DNA from: Acidimicrobiaceae bacterium
GTDB taxonomy: Bacteria; Actinomycetota; Acidimicrobiia; Acidimicrobiales; MedAcidi-G1
Length of the DNA: 10,303 bases
Direction of reading: 5' to 3'
Assembly: GCA_002727895.1 (NCBI GenBank)
Contig: PBUO01000046.1
Location: 3,319 to 13,621 of the forward strand
The position numbers were made by a program, and so were the translations under genes. Of this stretch, positions 1 to 5,951 are shown in pieces (positions within the stretch are counted from its first letter, which is position 1; every line of letters starts with the position of its first letter). The notes under the pieces are model-generated. The model saw only the letters and a list, made by a program, of their open reading frames with translations. It was not told the DNA's origin and did no database searches.

Positions 1-21
1 CTCTGACCTGATCGGGGCTGG

Positions 22-1674
22 TCAGCCGGCGGCTTCGTCGCGCAGGGCCCGGTAGCGGGCGACCACCTCGGGTTCGTGGTCGCCGACCCGGCCGGTGGTC
101 AGGTCGTCGGCCAGCCCGGCGGCCAACTCCTTGCCCAGTTCAACGCCCCACTGGTCGAACGGATCGATGCCTAGCAGGGCGCCGGTGGCCACCGTCCGGT
201 TCTCGGCCAGGGCCACCAGTTGCCCGAGCGTGGACGCTGTCAGCGCGGGGGCCAGCACGATGGTCGACGGGCGGTCTCCACCGAATGTCCGGTGGGGGAC
301 CAGGTCCTCGGCCACGCCGGTGGCCCGGACCTCGTCGGCGCTCCGTCCGAAGGCCAGGGCGTCGGCTTGGGCGGCCAGGTTGGCCACCAGCAGGTCGTGG
401 CCGTGTCGCGGGTCGTCCCAACCCTCGGCGAGCCCTGCGTCGCTGGTCGGGCGGGCCACGCCGACGAATTCGACCGGGACCACGTCGGTGCCCTGATGCA
501 GCAGCTGGAAGAAGGTGTGCTGGGCATCGGTGCCCGACGATCCCCACAGCACCGCCCCGGTGGGCGCGGCGACCGGCGCTCCATCGGTGCCCATCCCCTT
601 GCCCAGGCTCTCCATGGACAGCTGCTGGAGGTGGGCCGGGAGCAGGCGCAGCCCGTGGGCGTAGGGGACCACCGCCTGGCTGGTCCGCCCGAGGACCGAC
701 CGGTTCCACACGTCGAGCAGGGCCAGGAGGACCGCCGCATTCCCCGTCGTCGGGCGCTCGACGGTGGCCACGTCGACGGCGTGCATCCCGGCCAGCAGGT
801 CGTCGAACGCCTCGGAGCCGATGGCCACCATGGCCGACAGGCCCACCGCCGACGAGAGCGAGAAGCGGCCGCCCACGCCGTCGGGCTGGACGAGGACCCG
901 CTCCGCGTCGATGCCGAGCGACGAGGCACGGTCCGGTTCGGCGGTAACTGCCACCACCCGGTCGGTGGCCGGACCGGCGGCCGTGCCCAGCCAGGCCAGG
1001 CAAGCGTCCAGCGTGGTTCGGGTCTCGACGGTGGTGAACGACTTCGAGCAGGCCACGACCAGAGTCGTCGCCGGGTCCGGACCGTGCAGCGTGGCGGCCA
1101 ACTCGGCCGGGTCGACGCCGGAGCAGAAGCGGACGTCGACGTCGGGGCCACCCGGCCCGGTCAGGGCGTCGACGACCAGGGCCGGCCCGAGGTGCCCTCC
1201 GCCGATGCCGAGGTGGACGACCGTCTCGACCGGTGCCCCGCCGGGCAGGACCGGGGCGCCGTCGCGGATCGCCGTGGCCAGGCCGGCCATCCGGTCGCGT
1301 GTGGCCACCACGTCGGCCGGGGCCTCGTGGCGGGGCAGGCGCTGGTGGCCGTGGGCGGCCGGACGCCCCTCGGTGGGGTTGACCACCTCGCCCGCGGCGG
1401 TCCGCTGCAGGAACCCGGCCACGTCCCGCTCGTCGGCCAGAGCGGACAGCGCCTCGAGGATCCCGTCGTCGACGTGCTGGCGGGAGGGGTCGACCCACAG
1501 GTCGCCGACCTCGACGGCCAGGCGCCCGGCCCGGTCGGGGTCGGCGGCGAACAGCCGACGCAGGCTGGGCGGCCCGGCGTCGCGTCGGGCGACCAGAGCG
1601 TGCCATGCGTCGGTCCCGGTCAGCGGGACGGGCTGGTCCGGGGGCGTAGAGGCGGGGAGACCCATGGCGGCCAT
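22..1674 (-). CDS. pgi: Glucose-6-phosphate isomerase
   Basis: Cytoplasmic enzyme interconverting glucose 6-phosphate and fructose 6-phosphate in glycolysis and gluconeogenesis. The 550-residue product matches the usual bacterial length of about 550. Family motifs seen in order: GIGGGHLGP (156-164, phosphate-binding glycine loop), CSKSFTTVET (209-218), GGRFSLSSAVG (268-278, signature 1), QQLSMESLGKG (350-360, with the catalytic Glu at 355), GTDAQHTFFQLLHQG (381-395, active-site His at 386) and FDQWGVELGK (506-515, Lys at 515). The ATG at 1674 was chosen because the open frame farther upstream runs into the preceding gene and lacks family sequence. A second ATG at 1665 is equally possible, and neither has a strong Shine-Dalgarno. 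It lies 28 bp after the flavoprotein gene on the same strand, so it is probably the last gene of that transcript. The family assignment is secure; only the start is uncertain. Confidence 0.96.
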   Translation of the reverse strand: MAAMGLPASTPPDQPVPLTGTDAWHALVARRDAGPPSLRRLFAADPDRAGRLAVEVGDLWVDPSRQHVDDGILEALSALADERDVAGFLQRTAAGEVVNPTEGRPAAHGHQRLPRHEAPADVVATRDRMAGLATAIRDGAPVLPGGAPVETVVHLGIGGGHLGPALVVDALTGPGGPDVDVRFCSGVDPAELAATLHGPDPATTLVVACSKSFTTVETRTTLDACLAWLGTAAGPATDRVVAVTAEPDRASSLGIDAERVLVQPDGVGGRFSLSSAVGLSAMVAIGSEAFDDLLAGMHAVDVATVERPTTGNAAVLLALLDVWNRSVLGRTSQAVVPYAHGLRLLPAHLQQLSMESLGKGMGTDGAPVAAPTGAVLWGSSGTDAQHTFFQLLHQGTDVVPVEFVGVARPTSDAGLAEGWDDPRHGHDLLVANLAAQADALAFGRSADEVRATGVAEDLVPHRTFGGDRPSTIVLAPALTASTLGQLVALAENRTVATGALLGIDPFDQWGVELGKELAAGLADDLTTGRVGDHEPEVVARYRALRDEAAG

Positions 1675-1702
1675 TCTCGCCCGCGGGCCGTCGGTCCCGG
1701 GG

Positions 1703-2980
1703 TCAGGCGTCGACGAGGCGGTCGGGGACCAGGCGCACCACGTTGGCGATGGCCGCGTACGCGGTCTCCGCCGCGCTCCGGTCCTCGTCGCGCAACAGGT
1801 TGGCCATGACCCGCAGCGCCCACTCCATGAGGGGCTGGGAGCGCATGCCGACACGGGTCAACTCCCGGATCAGGGCCGGGTTGCCGATGACCTTCGAGAA
1901 CAGCCGGGCCACCTTGAAGTAGAGGCCGTATTCCTCGTCGAGCAGGTCGGGGTAGCGGGCCAGGATGGCGTCGTCATCCCGGGCCGCCGCCTCGGCTACC
2001 AGCCCGGCGGCCATGCGCCCGGTCTCGTAGGCGTAGTCGATGCCCTCGCCGTTGAACGGGTTGACCGAACCGCCAGCGTCGCCGACCAGCAGCCAGTTGG
2101 GTCCGGCCTTGGGTCCGACCGAGCCGGCCATGGGCAGCCTTCCCCCGGTGGGCGGAGCGATCGGCCGGGTCGGGTCGATCTGCCAGTGCTCGGGGAGGGT
2201 GGCGGCGAACTCCTCGAACAGGTGGCTGGTGTTGACCTGCTTGTAGTCCCGGAAGGTGGACAGCAGGCCGATGCCCACGTTGATGGTCCCGTTACCCACC
2301 GGGAAGATCCAGCCGTAGCCCGGCATGGCGTTGCCGTGCCGGTCTCGCACGTCGAGCGACGACTCGATCCACGGGTCGTCGTGCAGTGGGCTCTCGAAGT
2401 AGCCGCGGATGGCCATGCCCATCGGATAGGCCCGGTCCCGGCTGGTGCCCAGCGCCCGGCCGAACCGCGAGTTGGCGCCATCGGCCACCACCAAGTGGCG
2501 GGCTCGGACCTCCCACTCTGCGCCGGTCGCCTTATCGACCACCACGGCGCCGCCGACGGCCCCGGCGGGCATGCCGGCCGGGGCATCGAGGGTCCGGACG
2601 GCCTCGGTGGCCTGGTGGAGGGTGGCGCCGGCAGCCACCGCATGGTCGGCCACGAAGGCGTCGAGGTCGCAGCGTCGGACCACGTAGCCGTAGCGGGGAA
2701 AGGTGTTGTGGTCGGGCCAGGCCATCTCCAGGGTTCGACCGTGGGCGATGGCCCGCAGCCCTTCGAACCGGTGGTATCCCTCGAGGGTGGCTCCGAGGCC
2801 CATCTCCTCGAGTTGGTGGACGGCCCGGGGGGTCAGGCCGTCGCCGCACGTCTTTTCGCGGGGGAACGCCTTGCGCTCCACGAAGGCGACGTCGAGGCCG
2901 TGGGTGGCCGCCCAGTAGGCGGTGGCTGCTCCAGCCGGACCGCCGCCGACCACCAGCAGGTCGTGGTCGGCTCGGTCCAT
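1703..2980 (-). CDS. Geranylgeranyl/menaquinone reductase-family FAD flavoprotein (MenJ-like)
   Basis: Probable FAD-dependent reductase that saturates double bonds in an isoprenoid chain. The 425-residue product has an N-terminal Rossmann nucleotide fold with GGGPAG (12-17), a cysteine-containing CGDG (45-48), VVADGANSRFG (164-174, the DG motif), YGWIFPVGNGTINVGIG (222-238, typical of the geranylgeranyl reductase family) and LLVGDAGGSVNPFNGEGI (297-314, the GD motif binding the FAD ribityl). The family includes ChlP and mycobacterial MenJ, which reduces one isoprene unit of menaquinone. The setting beside complex III and nuoA favours a quinone substrate, but archaeal-type lipid or other isoprenoid substrates cannot be excluded. 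The ATG at 2980 was chosen because it puts the nucleotide-binding strand at the very N-terminus. An in-frame GTG at 2998 would add six residues, and neither start has a clear Shine-Dalgarno. It follows the cytochrome c gene by a gap of a few tens of bases. Family is confident; substrate is inferred. Confidence 0.88.
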   Translation of the reverse strand: MDRADHDLLVVGGGPAGAATAYWAATHGLDVAFVERKAFPREKTCGDGLTPRAVHQLEEMGLGATLEGYHRFEGLRAIAHGRTLEMAWPDHNTFPRYGYVVRRCDLDAFVADHAVAAGATLHQATEAVRTLDAPAGMPAGAVGGAVVVDKATGAEWEVRARHLVVADGANSRFGRALGTSRDRAYPMGMAIRGYFESPLHDDPWIESSLDVRDRHGNAMPGYGWIFPVGNGTINVGIGLLSTFRDYKQVNTSHLFEEFAATLPEHWQIDPTRPIAPPTGGRLPMAGSVGPKAGPNWLLVGDAGGSVNPFNGEGIDYAYETGRMAAGLVAEAAARDDDAILARYPDLLDEEYGLYFKVARLFSKVIGNPALIRELTRVGMRSQPLMEWALRVMANLLRDEDRSAAETAYAAIANVVRLVPDRLVDA

Positions 2981-3025
2981 AGGAGGTGCACCCGTCACCG
3001 GGTAGTCCGCGTCAGCGGGCCCGGA

Positions 3026-3775
3026 TCAGTAGCCGTCGTCGTGGGCGACGGAGTCCAGGATGGCCTCGACCTCGTCGGCGGTGACCGTGGCCGGGTCGAG
3101 GTGGCCGTGCAGGTCCAGGTCGCCGACTTCGATGGCGTGGTCGAGCGCCTCGGCCAGCGCAGCATCCTCGTCAGAGCCGCTCAGAGCAGCCCGCTCGTAG
3201 AGAACCACGCCGATCAGTTGCTCGGTGGTCAGCACGTCGGCCCAACCCGGCATGCCGCCCTGGACGATCCGACCGCGATCGGGCGCGCCGTAGGAGTTGC
3301 CCAGGCCGAACGAGTCCGACCCCCTGGCCACCCACACGACGTGGTCGGCCGCCGACGGGAAGGTGGACAGCACCTCGCCGTCGGCCATGGCGTAGCCGCT
3401 GCCACCGCCGCCGGTGGCGCCGTGGCAGCTGGCGCAGCGGGCCTCGTAGACTTGCGCGCCCTCGGCCAGCACGCCGGTGGCCTCCTGGGGCGGACGCTCG
3501 AGGGTGCCCACGTAGGAGATGGCCCAGATGGGGAGCAGCAGCAGGGCGCCGGCGGCCCACCACGGGATCTTCTTGCGGCTGGCCGCGGCATCGTTGTAGG
3601 GAGCGACGGGCTCCGGCGGTGCCTCGACCACCGGGGCGGGGGCGGCAGCCTCGGCCGGAGCGGCGGCCTCTGCCGGGGCGACTACTGCGGGGGCCTCGGC
3701 CGGAGCGGGCTCGCCGGTGGCCTTGGCTTTGGCGGCCTGGGCCCGCTTCAGGAGGTGCTCGGGGATCTCGGTCAA
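3026..3775 (-). CDS. Membrane-anchored mono-haem cytochrome c with N-terminal tag
   Basis: Single-haem c-type cytochrome of 249 residues, probably an electron carrier tied to the respiratory chain. Residues 1-19 are a basic segment beginning TEIPEHLLKRAQAAKAK after the initiator. Residues 20-60 are Ala/Pro/Glu low complexity, and a transmembrane helix follows at about 70-90. The extracytoplasmic domain carries one haem site, CASCH (114-118), and a probable axial Met at 175 in GGMPGW. The acidic tail (about 199-249) has no recognised domain. The start is TTG at 3775, supported by GGAG six bases upstream and by the matching N-terminus of the cytochrome b C-terminal subunit at 5895. The haem domain resembles the second haem domain of the di-haem cytochrome at 7551 (FPSAADH/FPTAAGH, GGMPG, LTTEQ/LTPEQ, YER). 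It is the first gene of the leftward block and is divergent from the complex III operon. It could feed an oxidase or be an accessory complex III subunit. Confidence 0.9.
   Translation of the reverse strand: MTEIPEHLLKRAQAAKAKATGEPAPAEAPAVVAPAEAAAPAEAAAPAPVVEAPPEPVAPYNDAAASRKKIPWWAAGALLLLPIWAISYVGTLERPPQEATGVLAEGAQVYEARCASCHGATGGGGSGYAMADGEVLSTFPSAADHVVWVARGSDSFGLGNSYGAPDRGRIVQGGMPGWADVLTTEQLIGVVLYERAALSGSDEDAALAEALDHAIEVGDLDLHGHLDPATVTADEVEAILDSVAHDDGY
3719..3775 (-). repeat. Tag-coding repeat, copy A (inverted relative to copy B)
   Basis: The first 19 codons of the divergent cytochrome c gene. By hand alignment they match the first 19 codons of the gene at 5895 at about 50 of 57 bases, without gaps. 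The two copies are on opposite strands and so form a distant imperfect inverted repeat. Similarity stops as each gene enters its own Ala/Pro-rich linker. Confidence 0.75.
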
Positions 3776-3781
3776 CGTGTG

Positions 3782-3785
3782 CTCC
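3782..3785 (-). promoter_or_regulatory. Shine-Dalgarno deciding the TTG start of the cytochrome c
   Basis: Reads GGAG on the minus strand, six bases before the TTG at 3775. There is no ATG in frame that would preserve the conserved TEIPEHL N-terminus, so this site supports the unusual start codon. Confidence 0.6.
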
Positions 3786-3988
3786 GGAGGAGTTCGGGCG
3801 GGGCGTCGGAGGTGTGGAGCCGATCGGTGGATGGCACCGGTCGGTCCCGGACCACGGGGAGGTTAGCGCCACCGGCGTCGGCCGCGGGCGCCCGGGTCGG
3901 TGCCGCCCCGGGTGCTGGACTAGCGGTCCGGTCGGGCGGTCGGTCAGGTGGTGGGTGGTGTCGCCGTCGTGATAGAAACCCGTCCCGG

Positions 3989-4004
3989 GATCGTCGCCAC
4001 GATC
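3989..4004. promoter_or_regulatory. Short perfect inverted repeat, possible operator
   Basis: GATCGT and ACGATC are perfect six-base arms around a four-base CGCC centre, in the middle of the divergent spacer. It could be a dimeric regulator site or simply chance. It is too short, and has no T tract, to call a terminator. Confidence 0.3.
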
Positions 4005-4091
4005 TGACCGCACAGCCGGAGACCGGGACCGCCCGAGCAGTCGCTGCATCCCGGCTGGACGGTCGTCCGCGATGACGGTCCAACCGTTAGC

Positions 4092-4116
4092 ATGGTGCCC
4101 GCACCTTGTGCACCAT
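4092..4116 (+). promoter_or_regulatory. Nested inverted repeats upstream of the complex III operon
   Basis: ATGGTGC and GCACCAT form seven-base arms around an 11-base centre, ending 42 bases before the first gene start. Inside, GGTGC-CC-GCACC makes a competing hairpin that shares the left arm. If transcribed, the two stems are mutually exclusive. It could also be an operator. No known riboswitch was recognised. Confidence 0.3.
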
Positions 4117-4143
4117 TTCACGAAGTCCGCCGGAGCCACCGAG

Positions 4144-4148
4144 GGAGG
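4144..4148 (+). promoter_or_regulatory. Shine-Dalgarno deciding the start at 4159
   Basis: GGAGG within GAGGGAGGG, ten bases before ATG 4159. The longer open frame from ATG 4072 has no comparable site, and its extra 29 residues are not membrane-like, so the shorter start is preferred. Confidence 0.6.
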
Positions 4149-4158
4149 GCCTGCAACG

Positions 4159-4614
4159 ATGGTCGCGTTCGTGACCTCCATCATCGTCACCGTCCTCCTG
4201 ATGGGCGGCTACGAGTGGTACCGGAAGCGCACTCCGGCCGATAAGGACTTCACGTGGGGCGAGGCGATGGTCTTCGCCACCTACGTCTTCTTCATCCTCT
4301 GGTGGGTCTACGGCGTGGTCCCTCACCAGTGGCTGACCTGGGCCGACAGCGAACTCAACTGGCGCCCCGACCGCTTCATCGTTGGGCCGGAACTCCCGTG
4401 GACCGGGGACCAGGGCATCGTCGAGTGGGCGCTGCCCTTCACCATGACCTACCAGATCATCCGTGACCTGGTGGCTGTCGTGATCTACGGCATCTTCCTG
4501 GGCGGCAACGTCTACTACTGGATGCAGTGGCACAACCGAGGCAAGGAGAAGGACGCTCCGAAGCCGACGTCGGAGTACGGCCGTCCGCTGGTGCGTGAGG
4601 GGGCCGGCGCATGA
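4159..4614 (+). CDS. Small three-helix membrane protein, unknown function
   Basis: First gene of the complex III operon; 151 residues, not recognised. Three hydrophobic helices are visible at about 3-19, 36-55 and 102-122. The charge pattern (YRKR after helix 1, NRGKEK after helix 3) puts the 21-35 loop and the C-terminus in the cytoplasm and a tryptophan-rich loop of about 45 residues (58-101) outside. It is strikingly aromatic, with at least eleven Trp. There is no Cys and no haem or iron-sulphur motif, so it is not obviously a redox protein. Its stop overlaps the ferredoxin start in an ATGA, implying translational coupling and perhaps a physical pair: a membrane anchor or adaptor for the ferredoxin on the cytoplasmic face. 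That role is inference. Start choice rests on the Shine-Dalgarno at 4144. Confidence 0.85.
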   Translation: MVAFVTSIIVTVLLMGGYEWYRKRTPADKDFTWGEAMVFATYVFFILWWVYGVVPHQWLTWADSELNWRPDRFIVGPELPWTGDQGIVEWALPFTMTYQIIRDLVAVVIYGIFLGGNVYYWMQWHNRGKEKDAPKPTSEYGRPLVREGAGA

Positions 4615-5027
4615 GTGTCACTGACGCCAACCCCCCGCACCCGACCTTCGTCGACGACTACGTCCTCCGGGAGGTCGACGCGGACTGGATGACGACCAAC
4701 AACCGGGTCAAGACGTTCATCCACATCGACCAGTCCGAGTGCATCATGTGCGAGGGCTGTGTCGACATCTGCCCATGGAAGTGCATCCACATGGTCTCCC
4801 CGGACGCGGTCGCCGAGTCGGTGGGGACCGAGCAGCCGGGCGTCGACCCGAGCGACCACGTGATCTTCACCATCGACGACGACGTGTGCACCCGCTGCGC
4901 ACTTTGCGTCGACCGCTGCCCGACCGGGGTCATCATCCTCGGCAAGTGCAGCGAAGCCCCCGCCGACGGCGACGCCAACCAGCGGACCAACACCCACGGG
5001 TATGGCTACGGGATGAGGCTGGGCTGA
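4611..5027 (+). CDS. Ferredoxin with two [4Fe-4S] sites
   Basis: Soluble cytoplasmic electron carrier of 138 residues. Two complete CxxCxxCxxxCP motifs are present: CIMCEGCVDICP (Cys 44, 47, 50, 54) and CTRCALCVDRCP (Cys 93, 96, 99, 103). Each motif gives three ligands to one cubane and the fourth to the other, as in 2[4Fe-4S] ferredoxins and NuoI-like proteins. The 38-residue spacing between motifs is longer than in clostridial ferredoxins, and there are N- and C-terminal extensions of about 40 and 35 residues, the latter ending in a Gly/Tyr-rich tail. No signal peptide or membrane helix is seen. It overlaps the upstream membrane-protein gene by four bases and precedes cytochrome b by 55 bp. 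This placement suggests electron exchange with the membrane complex on its cytoplasmic side; direction and partner are unknown. It is not NuoI itself, since NuoI would lie within the nuo genes. Confidence 0.92.
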   Translation: MSVTDANPPHPTFVDDYVLREVDADWMTTNNRVKTFIHIDQSECIMCEGCVDICPWKCIHMVSPDAVAESVGTEQPGVDPSDHVIFTIDDDVCTRCALCVDRCPTGVIILGKCSEAPADGDANQRTNTHGYGYGMRLG

Positions 5028-5067
5028 GTGATGACCGGGACGATGCGCACACGAACGACGGTTGACC

Positions 5068-5072
5068 AGGAG
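5068..5072 (+). promoter_or_regulatory. Shine-Dalgarno deciding the GTG start of cytochrome b
   Basis: AGGAG ten bases before GTG 5083. An upstream in-frame TTG at 5062 has no such site and is rejected. Confidence 0.55.
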
Positions 5073-5082
5073 AACGCACACC

Positions 5083-5865
5083 GTGGCTGACGAGAAGAAG
5101 CCGGCCGGCCAGGCGCTGCAGGAGCAGCTCAGCCAGCTGACCGATCAGGTCCAGGGCTCGCAGGCCTGGAGCTCGATCTTCCGACCGGGCTCGATCTTCC
5201 GGAAGGGCTACAACGACAGCCCCCGGAACCGGTCCTACGTGATCATGAACAGCGTGCTCTACCACCTCCACCCGGTGAAGGTGAAGCGGCACGCGGTCAA
5301 GGTCAGCTACACCCTCTGCCTCGGTGGCCTGTCCTTCTTCCTGTTCATCCTGCTGACGGTCACCGGCATCTTCCTGATGTTCTTCTACCGTCCGACTGCC
5401 GCCCAGGCCTGGGACGACATCCAGACGCTGCAGACCGCGGTCGGCTTCGGCCTACTGGTCCGCAACATGCACCGATGGACGGCCCACCTCATGGTGTTAA
5501 CGGTGTTCCTGCACATGGCCCGCGTCTTCTACCACGGGGCCTACAAGCCGCCCCGGGAGTTCAACTGGGTGGTCGGCGTGATGCTGCTGCAGTTCACGCT
5601 GCTGCTCTCGTTCACCGGCTACCTCCTGCCGTGGGACCAGCTGGCGCTGTGGGCGGTGACGGTGGGGACGAACATGATGGGCTTCACCCCGGTCTTTGGC
5701 GAACAGGTGCGCTTCGTGCTCCTCGGAGGCGTCGAGATCGGCACCGACACGCTGTTGCGCTGGTACACGCTCCATGTCCTGATGCTGCCCTTTGTGCTGG
5801 TCATATTCCTGGCCGTCCACTTTTGGCGGGTCCGCAAGGACGGTGGCATCTCTGGCCCGCTGTAG
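5083..5865 (+). CDS. qcrB: b6-like cytochrome b (N-terminal half) of complex III
   Basis: Four-helix haem b subunit of a menaquinol:cytochrome c oxidoreductase; 260 residues. Haem ligand pairs are visible: His130/His144 in helix B (VRNMHRWTAH to VFLHMAR) and His231/His246 in helix D (RWYTLH to LAVHFWR). The second pair has 14 residues between its histidines, as in b6f and Firmicutes proteins, against 13 in mitochondrial-type bc1. Cys79 in SYTLCLGG aligns with the Cys-Leu-Gly-Gly of cytochrome b6 (Cys35 in plants), where a further haem, ci, is thioether-bound; a ci haem is therefore predicted. KPPREFNWVVGV (155-166) and GYLLPWDQ (179-186) are conserved Qo-side segments. The extension before helix A, about 50-60 residues, is longer than in b6. 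The C-terminal half is a separate gene 29 bp downstream. The GTG start is set by AGGAG at 5068. Confidence 0.95.
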   Translation: MADEKKPAGQALQEQLSQLTDQVQGSQAWSSIFRPGSIFRKGYNDSPRNRSYVIMNSVLYHLHPVKVKRHAVKVSYTLCLGGLSFFLFILLTVTGIFLMFFYRPTAAQAWDDIQTLQTAVGFGLLVRNMHRWTAHLMVLTVFLHMARVFYHGAYKPPREFNWVVGVMLLQFTLLLSFTGYLLPWDQLALWAVTVGTNMMGFTPVFGEQVRFVLLGGVEIGTDTLLRWYTLHVLMLPFVLVIFLAVHFWRVRKDGGISGPL

Positions 5866-5894
5866 GCCGGCCGCCAAGGACGCAGGACGAATCG

Positions 5895-5951
5895 ATGACC
5901 GAGATTCCCGAACACCTCCGGAAGCGGGCCGAGGCCGCCAAGGCCAAGGCG
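5895..5951 (+). repeat. Tag-coding repeat, copy B
   Basis: First 19 codons of the subunit-IV-like gene, about 88% identical by hand count to the first 19 codons of the cytochrome c gene ending at 3775 on the other strand. Of seven mismatches, several are silent third-position changes. Confidence 0.75.

Larger units (their letters stand above)
3776..4158. promoter_or_regulatory. Divergent intergenic spacer between the two respiratory transcripts
   Basis: A stretch of about 380 bp separating the leftward cytochrome c gene from the rightward complex III operon. Both transcripts must start here or further upstream, so it should hold back-to-back promoters. I could not find a convincing -35/-10 pair; a TANNNT hexamer at 4088-4093 has no good -35 partner. 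Two short inverted repeats (3989-4004 and 4092-4116) are visible. Frames run open across parts of it, but they look like GC-driven shadows without codon or protein signal. Confidence 0.55.

Noticed and set aside
1..21. Sequence to the left of pgi
   Set aside because: Only 21 bases are visible, with no interpretable feature; a terminator cannot be judged.
3841..3960. GC-rich repeats of GGTCSGG type and two CCCGGG sites in the divergent spacer
   Set aside because: Consistent with base composition; no regular period, no CRISPR-like unit and no long paired arms.
764..4075. Very long plus-strand open frame (about 1,100 codons) opposite the minus-strand block
   Set aside because: It is antisense to three well-supported genes (pgi, the flavoprotein and the cytochrome c). 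Its translation is low complexity (Arg, Ser, Pro, Gly, Val, His) without any domain, as expected from GC-driven loss of stop codons.
4072..4158. ATG at 4072 as start of the first operon gene
   Set aside because: The added 29 residues are not hydrophobic and have no Shine-Dalgarno, whereas ATG 4159 has GGAGG upstream and opens directly into a helix.
5031..5090. 19-codon ATG frame between the ferredoxin and cytochrome b, ending just inside cytochrome b
   Set aside because: It could act in translational coupling, but such short frames are expected by chance and its peptide has no recognisable feature.
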